Positions 50,396-60,800 of a stretch of 64,000 nt of DNA are shown here, in pieces (position 1 is the stretch's first letter; each line of letters starts with the position of its first letter). The DNA lies in assembly GCA_021904315.1 (NCBI GenBank), contig CM038908.1, positions 19,550,501-19,614,500 of the forward strand, written 5' to 3'. Under the pieces are notes generated by a model that was not told the origin of the DNA, ran no database searches, and saw only the letters and a list, made by a program, of their open reading frames with translations. The position numbers and the translations under genes were made by a program. The DNA comes from Sphagnum magellanicum (Eukaryota; Streptophyta; Sphagnopsida; Sphagnales; Sphagnaceae).

Positions 50396-51329
50396 TCACC
50401 CAAAAGGTGGACCTTTCAATCCAGAAAGTAAGTTTGCTACCACATTAGGATCAAATGTTGAAAGGATTATGTTGCAATTTGTAAGGTTGGAAAAATGATG
50501 ACCTCTAATGTGTGTCATAACAAAAGGGCCATTCTCATATTTATTCATCATGTCTCTCAAAGTTGAAGACCCTTCAAAAGAATTCTATAATTCTAGATCT
50601 TGTTCAATAGGAACAAATGTAGTAACCAATTTGTCAAAAGTATCACCAACATTTTGCAAACATGTAATTGTTGTAGACTTGGACAATTTAGGTTGAATAC
50701 TTGAGCCCGGTACCATATTTTCTTTGTTAGATGGATGCATTACATTTGTTGTGACAGAGCTAGATGTGGATGCATTAGATTGCTACAAATGAAGGCAAAA
50801 CAAAATTAGTACCAAAATATGAAACCTACAATAAGAAAGATATGAAGGCAAAAAAACCAAAGTTCAGAACAAAACCATAAATAAAAAACATAAAAAAGGA
50901 ATTGACTTATTTTAAGCTTTTTGTGCATGTTTTGCTCATGGGTAAAGGCCTCCTCATAAGTAAAAGGGTGATCTCCATTCAACTCTCCAAAAATAATGCA
51001 TTGCAAGCACGGCTTCAAATGTTTTGATTCGTTTGATCATACCTAGCAAGAAAAAAAACTAATCAAACAATAGAAAACCTAAAAGACTAATGCGAACATA
51101 AGAAAAACCAATTATTACACTTACTTTACATAGCTTTTGACATTGTGATGGCCTGAAATTTTCATCCCAAATTTCTTACTAGCACCAAAGCTTTTTCCAT
51201 CCTTGAAATTGCAATGCCCCACCCATTTTTATTAGTAATTTGTTTACCTTTCAAGGTTGGGATATCATCTGTCAGCTTTTTCCTCATGTCATAACCCTAG
51301 CCTTGGGTTCACGACCAAATCAAAAGCTT

Positions 51330-51850
51330 GCAAAGGTGCGGGCTAAAAGTGAAACTTAAGAGTCATATTTCATGCTCTCAGGAGTGAAGGAGAGTGTGAG
51401 AGAATGAACCCCCACACTCCCAAGTGAAATCCCACTTTGGGAATTAGAGTCCCAATGGATTTTCGAATCTTCAAAGGGTGATTGCAGGGGTCAAAATTCA
51501 TTGTACTGAAGAGTTCCTTATATCATTGAAAATATCTTGGAACTTAGATGTCTAAAATGGGCTCACATGACCCACTTGGGTACTTAAAACATAAGTTATG
51601 GCCAAAAAAAGAGCTGAGAGTTAAATTGTCAATTTGACTCCCAATCACTAAAAGTCGGGAATCGCCCTAATTTACTTACATGTAGGTGGCGTGCCACATA
51701 CCATTGGAAAGCTCTCAACAAGGGTTACAACTTTTCTTTTGACCTCACTTCAATCAAAGGTTTTCATAAGAAATTATGGGCCTCCAAAGTTATGGGAGTC
51801 CCAATTTCGGGAATTTCGAGACGCCCAACTTGGGAGTCTTGAAACAAAAT
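51330..51850 (+). repeat. Dispersed repeat, copy 2, within the recombinase pseudogene
   Basis: Homologous in order to minus-strand 31560-32045 (CCCACTTTGGGAATTAGAG, AAGTTATGGCCAAAAAAAG, TCAATTTGACTCCC, CTTGGGAGTCTTGAAAC). It lies where the catalytic middle of the recombinase should continue, so it probably inserted there. No clear terminal inverted repeats or target duplication were seen. Confidence 0.5.
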
Positions 51851-53308
51851 GACATTTGGGTACAGGCCTTGTGGCTAAGCACAAAAATTATTATATGGGG
51901 GAAGGTGGTGGTTTCCCCCGAGTCTGGGCCATGGTGAATTTTGTGAGTTCATGTTTGCCCGTGGTTCGTCCATGCACTAAAAGTGTTTCAATTAAACATT
52001 AACCAACTTGTTGTTTGGTTTGTACAGGTCTATATGAATAATTGACCCACTTGTCGTTTATCCTAGTCCCCATCCCGAAGCTCCAACACGCCCCTCTACC
52101 CCCGAAATGTTGCAAGCTAGGGAGCATACCCCAATTCCTTATCCTTCCATTATTTTCACATTTAGACTCACAATTGAGTCTATCAAGGATTTTGAGAGTG
52201 CGTCAACTTAGTTTCCCAAAGGTGTTATTACCCACATGTCTTTTCATGAACCAAACTTGTTTTATAACATTAAAACCTTTGACCTTGGGTGTTAAAAAAA
52301 ATGGATGAAGTAAAGGCATATCATCAAATGGAGGCCAATGCATAATCATCACTTTATACATCTCAATGGCATCTTTAATGTAATAGTTAATTGATGCTCA
52401 ATGGTGCTCCACAAAATAGTGATTAACATTGAACTTCCAATTTTTCTTATTAGCCTTGCCAATACCTACAAAAAAACAAAAAACAAAAAACAAAAAATTG
52501 AAAATGTCCAAACAAAATCTAAGAAAACAAAAAATTTGAACACCAAAAATAAAATATGAAAGAAAAATAGAAGACATTACTTTAAAAATGGATTGAATTC
52601 ATTTTCATGCAAGCAAAAGTCGATATTGTTGACCATTCTCAACTTTTGGGCTCCATGGATAATAAAATTTTACATACAATAATAGTCAAAACAAAGGTTC
52701 ACACCATAAGGCAAAATTAATTGACATTTTTTTTGACTTAGCATAAACCTCTTTTCCAATAAAGAAAGCACATATGATTATGTAATACCTCGCCCAAGGC
52801 TAGCAGCCACAAATCTGTTAATGGTTTCATTCACAACCAATTTCACTATCTCAAAGGTGTAATCAATGTGTATGTTGAATTTCAAACCCGACTTACCAAT
52901 CTTTGTAGCTTGTGTAACTTCTTTTGATTGCATCACTCTACTAAGAGCACAAAAACAACATCACATTTTTAAAACACCTAGTTCAAATAAAGGAGTAGGA
53001 AAAGAACCTAGTCGGGGGATAAAGCTCCCCATTAATCTTGCTACTTGTAGCAAAAATTCTAAAAGATAATCTGACAAGTAGCTCAGGTTTAGAAGCGTGT
53101 AAATTTGTAATCGACAATGAGGTCTCCAACTTCTTATACTTTCACCATGCATTAAATGCGTTAGCTACCCAAATTTTGGAGTGAATATTGCATCAATGTC
53201 CACCAGCTTTCAAATTCTCCAACTCATGAAGGTCAAGATCCTTGAAGGGACAATTGATCTCTTCATCATTGTCACCATCAACATTGAAATTTACTTCTTC
53301 ATCAACAC

Positions 53309-53811
53309 TAGTGGTACCTGTGACCTTCGGACACCCATGGCTACACCACTCCAGCCACCCCGAACGTGTAGTGGTCCCAACCGACGTTGTGCGGGTATCA
53401 GAACCAGCCGTGTGTACCCTCAGGTTATCAGTATGGGTATTTACTCCCTTACCCAACGTGAGAAAACCCAAAACCTGATTCTAACATTTCGAACCTTGGT
53501 TCCCGAAAGTTTTGGAAATTTCCGAAAACACGCTCCTCTATATAATCGCCGATTCTTTCGGTAATGGGGGGGGGAGGGGAAGGTTTTTATATCGGCCTCT
53601 GGTGTGGTGGGAGAGGGATGCGATCCGACCGTCATTCCTACCCTTCGGACGGCTGTAATGCTTTGTGGAGACGGTTTGTACACGGAAACCATGGTGGTCC
53701 AACCCCCGTCACAGACTGACACCGGTCGCCCGCTGTTTCACCGGCCTTTCCCTCCCCCACCCCCCAAAACCCCCGTCAAACTGACTGACTGTCTGACTGA
53801 CAGACGTAGTG
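53309..53811. mobile_element. CpG-rich ~0.5-kb insertion of unknown type
   Basis: This segment separates two acidic coding blocks of the recombinase-like pseudogene. By count it has about 30 CpG in ~490 bp, while the surrounding DNA has very few. TAGTG occurs at both edges (53309-53313 and 53807-53811), a possible 5-bp target duplication. The interior has a G9 run (53566-53574), a TATATAATCG motif near 53540 and a GACTGACTGACTG repeat near its right edge. I see no TG..CA or long inverted termini, so a solo LTR, a DNA element or a captured GC-rich fragment all remain open. Confidence 0.45.
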
Positions 53812-54746
53812 AATTAATATATCAACATTATTTCCATAAGCGCAAGGATCAAAATAATCCTCTTGAACAAATGAATCGAACAAACCTCCAACTACATCAT
53901 AGACACCTTTAGAAAGACAGTCATCTACACAACTACTTTTCAATTCTTCTAAATCATCATCAACAACAACCTCATCTACATCAGAAACAAACAAGCTATC
54001 TACAAAATCCATTAGGACAAACTACTACAACAACCAATCAAAACAATAGGATCGCCATAGGTTTACAAAACATGAGAAACACAAGTCAAAAACAAAAGAA
54101 ATAGATAGAAAGGACAAAGGACAGAACCAAAAAAAATCAAATTCCAAGGCCAGAAGACTCCCAAAAAATAATTTAAAAAATTACACATGCAAGCAACCAA
54201 TTGGCTAATTCTAGACACTACAATCTTAGTTTATTTTGAGATGTAAAGAATGATTCCAAGATGACAAACTCCATCACCATCAACTGCATGAAAAAAAATA
54301 ATAACACACTAACCATCTAATATCCAACACCGCTTTGAAAAGAAATCAATCGACTAAAGATCATTGACACTTGCAACGCGATGAATAACAAAAATACAAA
54401 TTAAATTTAGGAAGAGAAAGTAAGGGGGAAAAAATGCATAAAAAGAAAAAAACAATAGTAGCAACAAAGAAGGAAAATGGCAATAAAATCAGTAGAGTTC
54501 CATGATCCACTTGACACCACAAAGGACAAAAAAATATTTGCGGAGTTTGCAAGAGAATCACTTGACACCAAAAAAAAATCAACATAGCTTGATTATTGCA
54601 CCACACAAAAAATATCCACAAACCTTGATTAGGAAAACACCATCAACATAGAATTTAAAATAGTAGAGCTTCGTAAGATGGACACATGCTAACAGTAGCA
54701 ACCAATAGTGCAACACAAAAAGGGGAAAAGAAGGGTCAAGCATTGG

Positions 54747-54754
54747 TTTATATA
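54747..54754 (-). promoter_or_regulatory. Candidate TATA box upstream of the recombinase-like pseudogene
   Basis: TATATAAA on the minus strand, about 735 bp upstream of ATG 54012. It sits between the arms of an 8-bp inverted repeat (AGCATTGG 54739-54746, CCAATGCT 54761-54768). Position and strand fit the pseudogene promoter, but the leader length makes this tentative. Confidence 0.3.
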
Positions 54755-55959
54755 GAAATCCCAATGCTTATTAGCTATCCAAGAGAATGTAGATTTCAAC
54801 CATCAATGGAAGACTAACCTAGATCTTTTGGATGGTCATTGGATCACTTGTTTTTAGGTCACCTTAATGTTAATTTGATTACATTGCAACCATAGATATC
54901 ATGTCAGTGGCATCTCCATTGTAGGCGTAGGCCTTCTTGTTGACATGATTTCATCATCAACACTGTCAAAATTAGGTTTGAAAATTTGACCATTGGTTGT
55001 CAAATTTGGCAAATCCTAGTTATCCAATTGAATGATGGTACTTTCTGCTATCATATTCATCCCATTTTGGATGATAATTGGCATCTTCATCCAATAACAT
55101 TTCATCCATGGGAATGGCCATTTGTGGCTTTTTAATTTCAATCATCAATGTTGATGAATTTCACCTGTCCATTTTAGGTTGTTAAATGTTCAGGGTTGGT
55201 GAAATTTGCACCGTATGATCCTAGTTAGAGGGGATATTTTATGTACATTGTTGATCATTGTGATTTAGATTATACATTAATGTTAGTGCAATATCCACCG
55301 TTGATCATGTATGGTCGGTGGCATCTTTAACATACATGTGTAGACTTATAAGAAATTTTAATTTAAAAAATAGAATAACCATAATTAAATAGACATTAAC
55401 CGAATGGCCAAAATCAGTTCATGATAATTTTTGGAAATATGATGATTGTTGAATTATATAATTAGGAACACCATCAAATGTTGTACAAATGTAATCCTAA
55501 CCACTACTTTAGATGGTGAAGGTCTAAAGGCACCATTTTTTCTACCCTATCACAACTATCAAAAGTAGGATTAGATTTTTGACCATATATTGGATTTGAG
55601 ATCTGGGTGATTATAGTCGTCAAATTTAGGGTACAACATACATGCCTATCAGTAGGGTAGGGTTGGATTAGCTATGTTGTATTACATCCATTGAGTGTTG
55701 GATGAAAACATACTTGTTTCATCTAGCAACTTTTCATCTAGTGTCAATTGGATTTATTCACTTTTTTTGCCATCAATTTTGAATGATCTTTGCCATTCAA
55801 TCTAGGTCATAACCTAGTTGAATTGTCATCATTTATTTTTAAATGCAACGATGATATTTTGGTTGTTCATTTTTTATTTAATTATGGTTTTTTGCCTTCT
55901 GCTTCCTTTTTGTTTACTATCTATGGTAGCGTTGCAAATCATTTACACATAACATGTGC

Positions 55960-56150
55960 CTCTTTGTTTATTGTTTGTGCAAGTGTAATTGGATTGTCTA
56001 CATAGATTGTGCATTGTGTTTGGGCCTCATGTTTCCTCTTTGTTTGCTATTTACAGGAGCATGTTGGATCGTCTAAATAGATTATGCACCTCTTTGTTTG
56101 CTACCGTCAAGAGCAAAATTAGATCATCTACACAAATTGTGCATTGTGTT
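55960..56150 (+). repeat. Three-copy degenerate tandem repeat (~55-75 bp)
   Basis: CCTCTTTGTTTG/A followed by a GTC-TACA-AGATT(G/A)TGCA block recurs at about 55960, 56034 and 56089. Confidence 0.6.
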
Positions 56151-56960
56151 TGTAAAAGACAATAGTTTTATGCTTGCGCAAATCTCTACACTTGAAGAAG
56201 CAAGTTGCTGGAACTTTCAAATTGAAGGATGTGAATGATCTATTCTCTAGGAATGTCAAGTTTGCAAGCATTTTTGGGCTTGAAACTTGGAGTTGATTCA
56301 ATTTTGTTTGGAGAAAACATGGAGTTGTAAGTAATTGTAACCAAGTAATGCCCATTTTAGTTCCTTTGAATATGTTTTGTGAAACGTTTTACATTCCATT
56401 ATTGTGTAGGTTTGTAGCTGTTTTTTCTGTGTTTTATTTGGTTGTGCAAATATAGAAAAACATCAACAAAAGAAGTTAATGGAAATTTTGGTTAGAGGTT
56501 CAAGCCAAAAGTACATTGACATGGTACTGATTTTACTCATTGGCACTTAAGAATTTCTTATGTTATCTACTGGTTGTGAGAAACTAACCAGATGTTTTAA
56601 TTAGTGGTTTACAATCAAGTCTTTGAACATGAAATTTGACTTACAAATTCATGGATTTGTTTTATATTTTAGTGCTTCACATTGATGCAGGCAAAGCCAC
56701 ATGCTTGTTTTTTGTAATGCATAATCTTGTTGCAAAACACCATGTAATAGTTTGCAATCAACACTAAAGACCTATAGCTTTCTTGTTGTAATCAATCATG
56801 AATACATCAAAGCAAGTTTGATATGATCCTTATCAAACAATTTCTTATTGTAATGTTGTTTTCAATTTGAATTTGAACATCTATTGTTTAATCTTGTTTT
56901 GTCTTGGTGTATCTTGATTGTTAGTTTTGTGAATAATTTTATTTGGCAGTTTTTTTACAT

Positions 56961-57056
56961 TGGGTAACACCTTCGAACAAGGGCATTACCAAAATACAGG
57001 TCGTGCGGTTGGCTACTACTTCGCATGGGCCCCTTATTTTGGTAATGCTTTCACCC
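56961..57056. repeat. ~96-bp foldback / small MITE-like inverted repeat
   Basis: GGCATTACCAAAATA (56982-56996) pairs with TATTTTGGTAATGC (57035-57048). The outer edges GGGTAACACC and TTTCACCCT also pair imperfectly. The GC-rich loop contains GTGCGGTTGGCTACTACTTC. Confidence 0.55.
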
Positions 57057-57536
57057 TAAACCCTACACTTTTTTAACCTTTGAAAGGCAAGGTGACAAAA
57101 AATGATTCATTATTAAAGTTTTCCTTGATCTTTTAGGGGCTAATTTAAATCTCAGCTACCATGATCTTGACTTTTATAACTCTTGGACTACCTATTAGTT
57201 GATAATTATTTCATGGGTTAAAGTTTAAGATTCAACCCTATGGCCTTGGACGAACCAACACCTACACCTCTACCATGGAAAAAACATTGAATTGCTTCTA
57301 AACATTATAATTATCATATCCTCAAATAAATCAAGGTCTTTAAGTCCCAAATTATCATTTCTTGGGTTAAACGTAATATCTTTAAAAGGCTTTACTCAAG
57401 AATGTGAACATACCAATGCACCTTGGTTGTGAACTAAAGGTTGGGTTGATCTTATGATCATTGGGTCTACTCTTAAACCTAAATCCTATGACAAGACCAA
57501 TGTTATGCAAATAGACATCATTAGATTCAAGTATGA

Positions 57537-57849
57537 TGTTAACAAATAGGAGATCTATTCAAGTGCAAACATAAATCTTTATTGAAAGGAGAGTACAACA
57601 TAATGCTCACAACACAAAACACAACATCAAGAACTCTCCAAGGTTCTTGTCACAAAAAATACACAAATTTGTGTAATGAAGAAAAGAGAAGCAAACCATC
57701 AACACCAAGGTATTTAACTACAAGACCAAACCACAAATAACCAAACTAAAATAAGTAATGAAAGTAATTCAACCTTGTGAAAGTAACCTAATTACTTTCC
57801 TACTCCAGTAACTAATGAAAACTAACTAGTTGAGCTTGAATTCTCAACA
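57537..57849 (-). repeat. 3' LTR of the copia element
   Basis: On the minus strand it begins TGTTGAGAATTC and ends TTTGTTAACA, with TGTT/AACA inverted tips. A polyadenylation signal AATAAA lies at 57578-57583 and a weak TATA-like TTAAATA near 57712-57718. The pol frame runs 28 bp into it before its stop at 57822-57824. Confidence 0.93.
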
Positions 57850-60800
57850 CTCCCCCTTAAGCTCAAATCCACTTCTAGTACACCAAGCATTTTTCGAAAC
57901 TTCCTTAGCTTGTCTGTACCTAAAGCCTTTGTGAAAATGTCAGCAACTTGATCTTCAGTACTGACATGAATGAGGTCAATTTCTTTTGCTAGAACTTTTT
58001 CTCTAATAAAGTGGTAGTGCACCTCAATGTGCTTTGTCCTAGCATGATAGACCAGGTTGTTAGCAAGTAGTATGCTACTAATGTTATCACAATAGATGAC
58101 AACAGGAGCATCCACTGACTGTCCCAAATCTGAGAGTAGTTTTTGTAACCAAACTACTTCACATGCAGCAATTGCTGCACCTCTGTATTCTGCCTCCATG
58201 CTTGATAGTGCAACTGTTGGTTGTTTCTTACTGCTCCAATTAATAGCACCACTTCCAAAAGAAAACATGAAACCACTGGTTGATCTTCTATCTGAAACAT
58301 TGCTAGCCCAATCAGCATCCGTGTATCCATGTACTTGTAACTCGCTCTTGGCTTCATAAAAAATTCCACACTGCAAGGTATGTTTTATGTACCTCAATAT
58401 GCGCCTCACTGCATCCAAATGTGGCTTTCGTGGTGTTTGCATGAATTGACTCACCACTCCAACTACATAACTCAAATCTGGCCTTGTGATGGTCATGTAA
58501 ATCAAACTCGCCACTATGCGTCTATACATAGTGGTATCCTCCACGAGGTCTCCTTCATCTGCACTTAACTTCACATTTTGCTCCAATGGAATTGAAATGG
58601 GTTTACAACCCGTCATCCCATATTCGGACAATTTGTTCAAGGCATATTGCCTTTGTAGTAACCATATCCCTTTAGGAGACTGGATTACCTCAATACCAAG
58701 GAAATAACGCAACTCTCCCAAATCCTTCATCTCAAACTTTTGCTTCAAAAGCTTCTTCAAATCAGAGATGTCTGCATCACTATCTCCTGTGATAATCAAG
58801 TCATCAACACAGATGACTATGACTACAATCCCATGATTTGTCTTTTTCACATATAATGAAAAATCTGCATTGGATGTTTGAAATCCACTTGTGACAAGAT
58901 ACTGACCTATCTTGTCTGACCAAGCTCTAGGAGCTTGCTTCAAGCCATACAGAGCTTTCTTCAACCTACAAACCAAGTTAGGATGTGTTTGGTCCACATA
59001 ACCTGGTGGTTGTTCCATGTACACTTCTTCCTGTAAATCTCCATGAAAAAAGGCATTCTTTACATCCATTTGATGTAAAGACCATCCTTTTGTTGCTGCC
59101 ATAGCAATGATTGCTCTTACAGTTGTCATTTTGGCAACTGGACTATAGGTCTCCTCATAGTTTATGCCATACGTTTGGGCATAACCTTTGGCAACCAATC
59201 TAGCTTTGTATCTGCTCACAGATCCATCTGCATTGTGTTTGACTTTGTACACCCATTTGCACCCAATTGATTTCTTGTCTTTTGGTAAAGCTACCAATTC
59301 CCAAGTAGCATTCGCATCCAAAGCCGCCATCTCTTCATCCATGGCATTGTCCCACTTAAGGTTTCCAACCGCTTGTTCAAAACAAGTGGGTTCAACCTCT
59401 TGTATAACTCTCACCATGTATGCGTAATGATGAGCTACAAAGCCATCATATGTGAGTCTTTGTACAGGGTACTTGATTCGTGTGGATCTTCGTACTCCAC
59501 TATTGTTGTTAGGTGTTTTCAAAGCTTTCTTGGCCATCCGAGCTCCAGGAGTAGGAACTAAGGCAATTCTTGATTCTTCACCTTCACTTTTCTCTGACTC
59601 ACTTGATTCACCATCTACATGAGGATTTCTAGATGATGTTTGAGAACTACCATGTACAATGTTTGAAGATCTTAATCTTCCTTTCCATGGAGTGCTACTG
59701 GACCCACTAATTGGAGACTCTTGTGGTCCACTAATTAATTGTGATTCTTGTTCCACATTTGATGAAACATCACCATTTCTAGCTTCTCCATCCTCTGCTA
59801 CCTTCAGTGGTGAATACCAACTAGCCATCTCATCAAACACAACATCTCTACTCACTTGCAACTTCCAAGTGGAAGGACTGAAACATCTATATCCCTTTTG
59901 TTCTGAGGAGTATCCAATGAAGATACATTTTTCAGCTTTTGGGTCTAGTTTTGATCTCTTCTCATCAGGAACATGCACGTATGCAATGCAACCAAACACT
60001 CTGAGGTGAGAAACATCGGGTTTATTGCCTGTGAATTTTTCTTCAGGTGTCATGCCATGAACTGCTGTTGTGGGTGTTTGATTCATGATGTAGACTACAG
60101 TTGCTACCGCTTCTGCCCAAAAGTAATTTGGCAAATTCTTCTCATTCAACATGGCACGTGCTATTTCTGCAATGTGCCTGTTTTTCCTTTCAGCAACTCC
60201 ATTCTGTTGTGGGGAATAAATACATGAGTATTTCCTTTGAATCCCATGCTCCTTCAAGTACTCACTGAATTCATTTGAAAAATACTCTCCCCCTCCATCG
60301 GACCTTAAGCATTTGATGCTCACACCCTTCTCCTTCTCCACCATTGCTTTGAAATGCAAAAAATGTTGAAACACTTCACCTTTGTGTTTCATGAAGTAGA
60401 CCCACACCTTCCTTGTGTGGTCATCAATGAAACTCACGTAGTACTTGCATCCTCCAATGGATTCTTTCTTCGTGGTCCACACATTTGAGTGGATCATTTC
60501 CAAAGGTTTGGAACTTACATGAGTTGTTTGAGTTGGGAATGGATGCCTAGCTTGCTTCCCCAATTGGCATGCTTCACAAACCTTTGACATCACCTCTTCT
60601 GCTCCAAATTTGGGAAGACCTCCAACAAGATTTTGTTTCTCCATGAGCTTAAGACGTTGGAGATTAACATGGCCAACCCGCTTGTGCCAAATTCCAATGT
60701 CTCCAACTCCTTTTCCATGTGTGAATAACATGGAATTCACCTCAGGCATGTTCACATCCAAGGTGAACATTCGTCCATTCCTTTCTCCTTTTGCAATCAA

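Larger units (their letters stand above)
50396..54012 (-). pseudogene. Decayed Crypton-type / DUF3504 tyrosine-recombinase-like gene
   Basis: Inferred role: a DNA recombinase of the Crypton-derived type also found in animal ZMYM and KIAA1958 proteins. An acidic N-terminus starts at ATG 54012 (MDFVDSLFVSDVDEVVVDDD). The recombinase core follows as WVANAFNAW..KPELLVRLSF and SSKINGELYPPT (53190-53005), then FEIVKLVVNETINRFVAASL (about 52920-52800). Next is the block ending FFLTPKVKGFNVI..VWF..VGNNTFGK (about 52290-52206), like the FYL..VW..Q..G.N.LG signature. SGHHNVKSYVK (51156-51124) crosses an 82-bp GTAAGT..TTGCTAG intron (51043-51124) in frame to YDQTN, giving the terminal His and Tyr region. 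A final exon (50396-50782, 129 codons) is open except for one TAG at 50585-50587. Other breaks are TGA at 53193, 53142, 52983 and 52398, frameshifts, and a CpG-rich insertion (53309-53811). A second likely intron is 52466-52580. Confidence 0.55.
54770..57536. other. Intergenic flank of the copia element
   Basis: AT-rich sequence with no recognised gene. It holds a small tandem repeat at 55960-56150 and a foldback at 56961-57056, listed separately. The GGATGATAATTGGCATC/CATCCAATAACA phrases near 55066-55100 are low-complexity. Confidence 0.4.

Noticed and set aside
52940..52980. A 37-bp GT..AG intron in the recombinase pseudogene
   Set aside because: Splicing would keep the frame, but 37 bp is too short for a plant intron; an indel is more likely.
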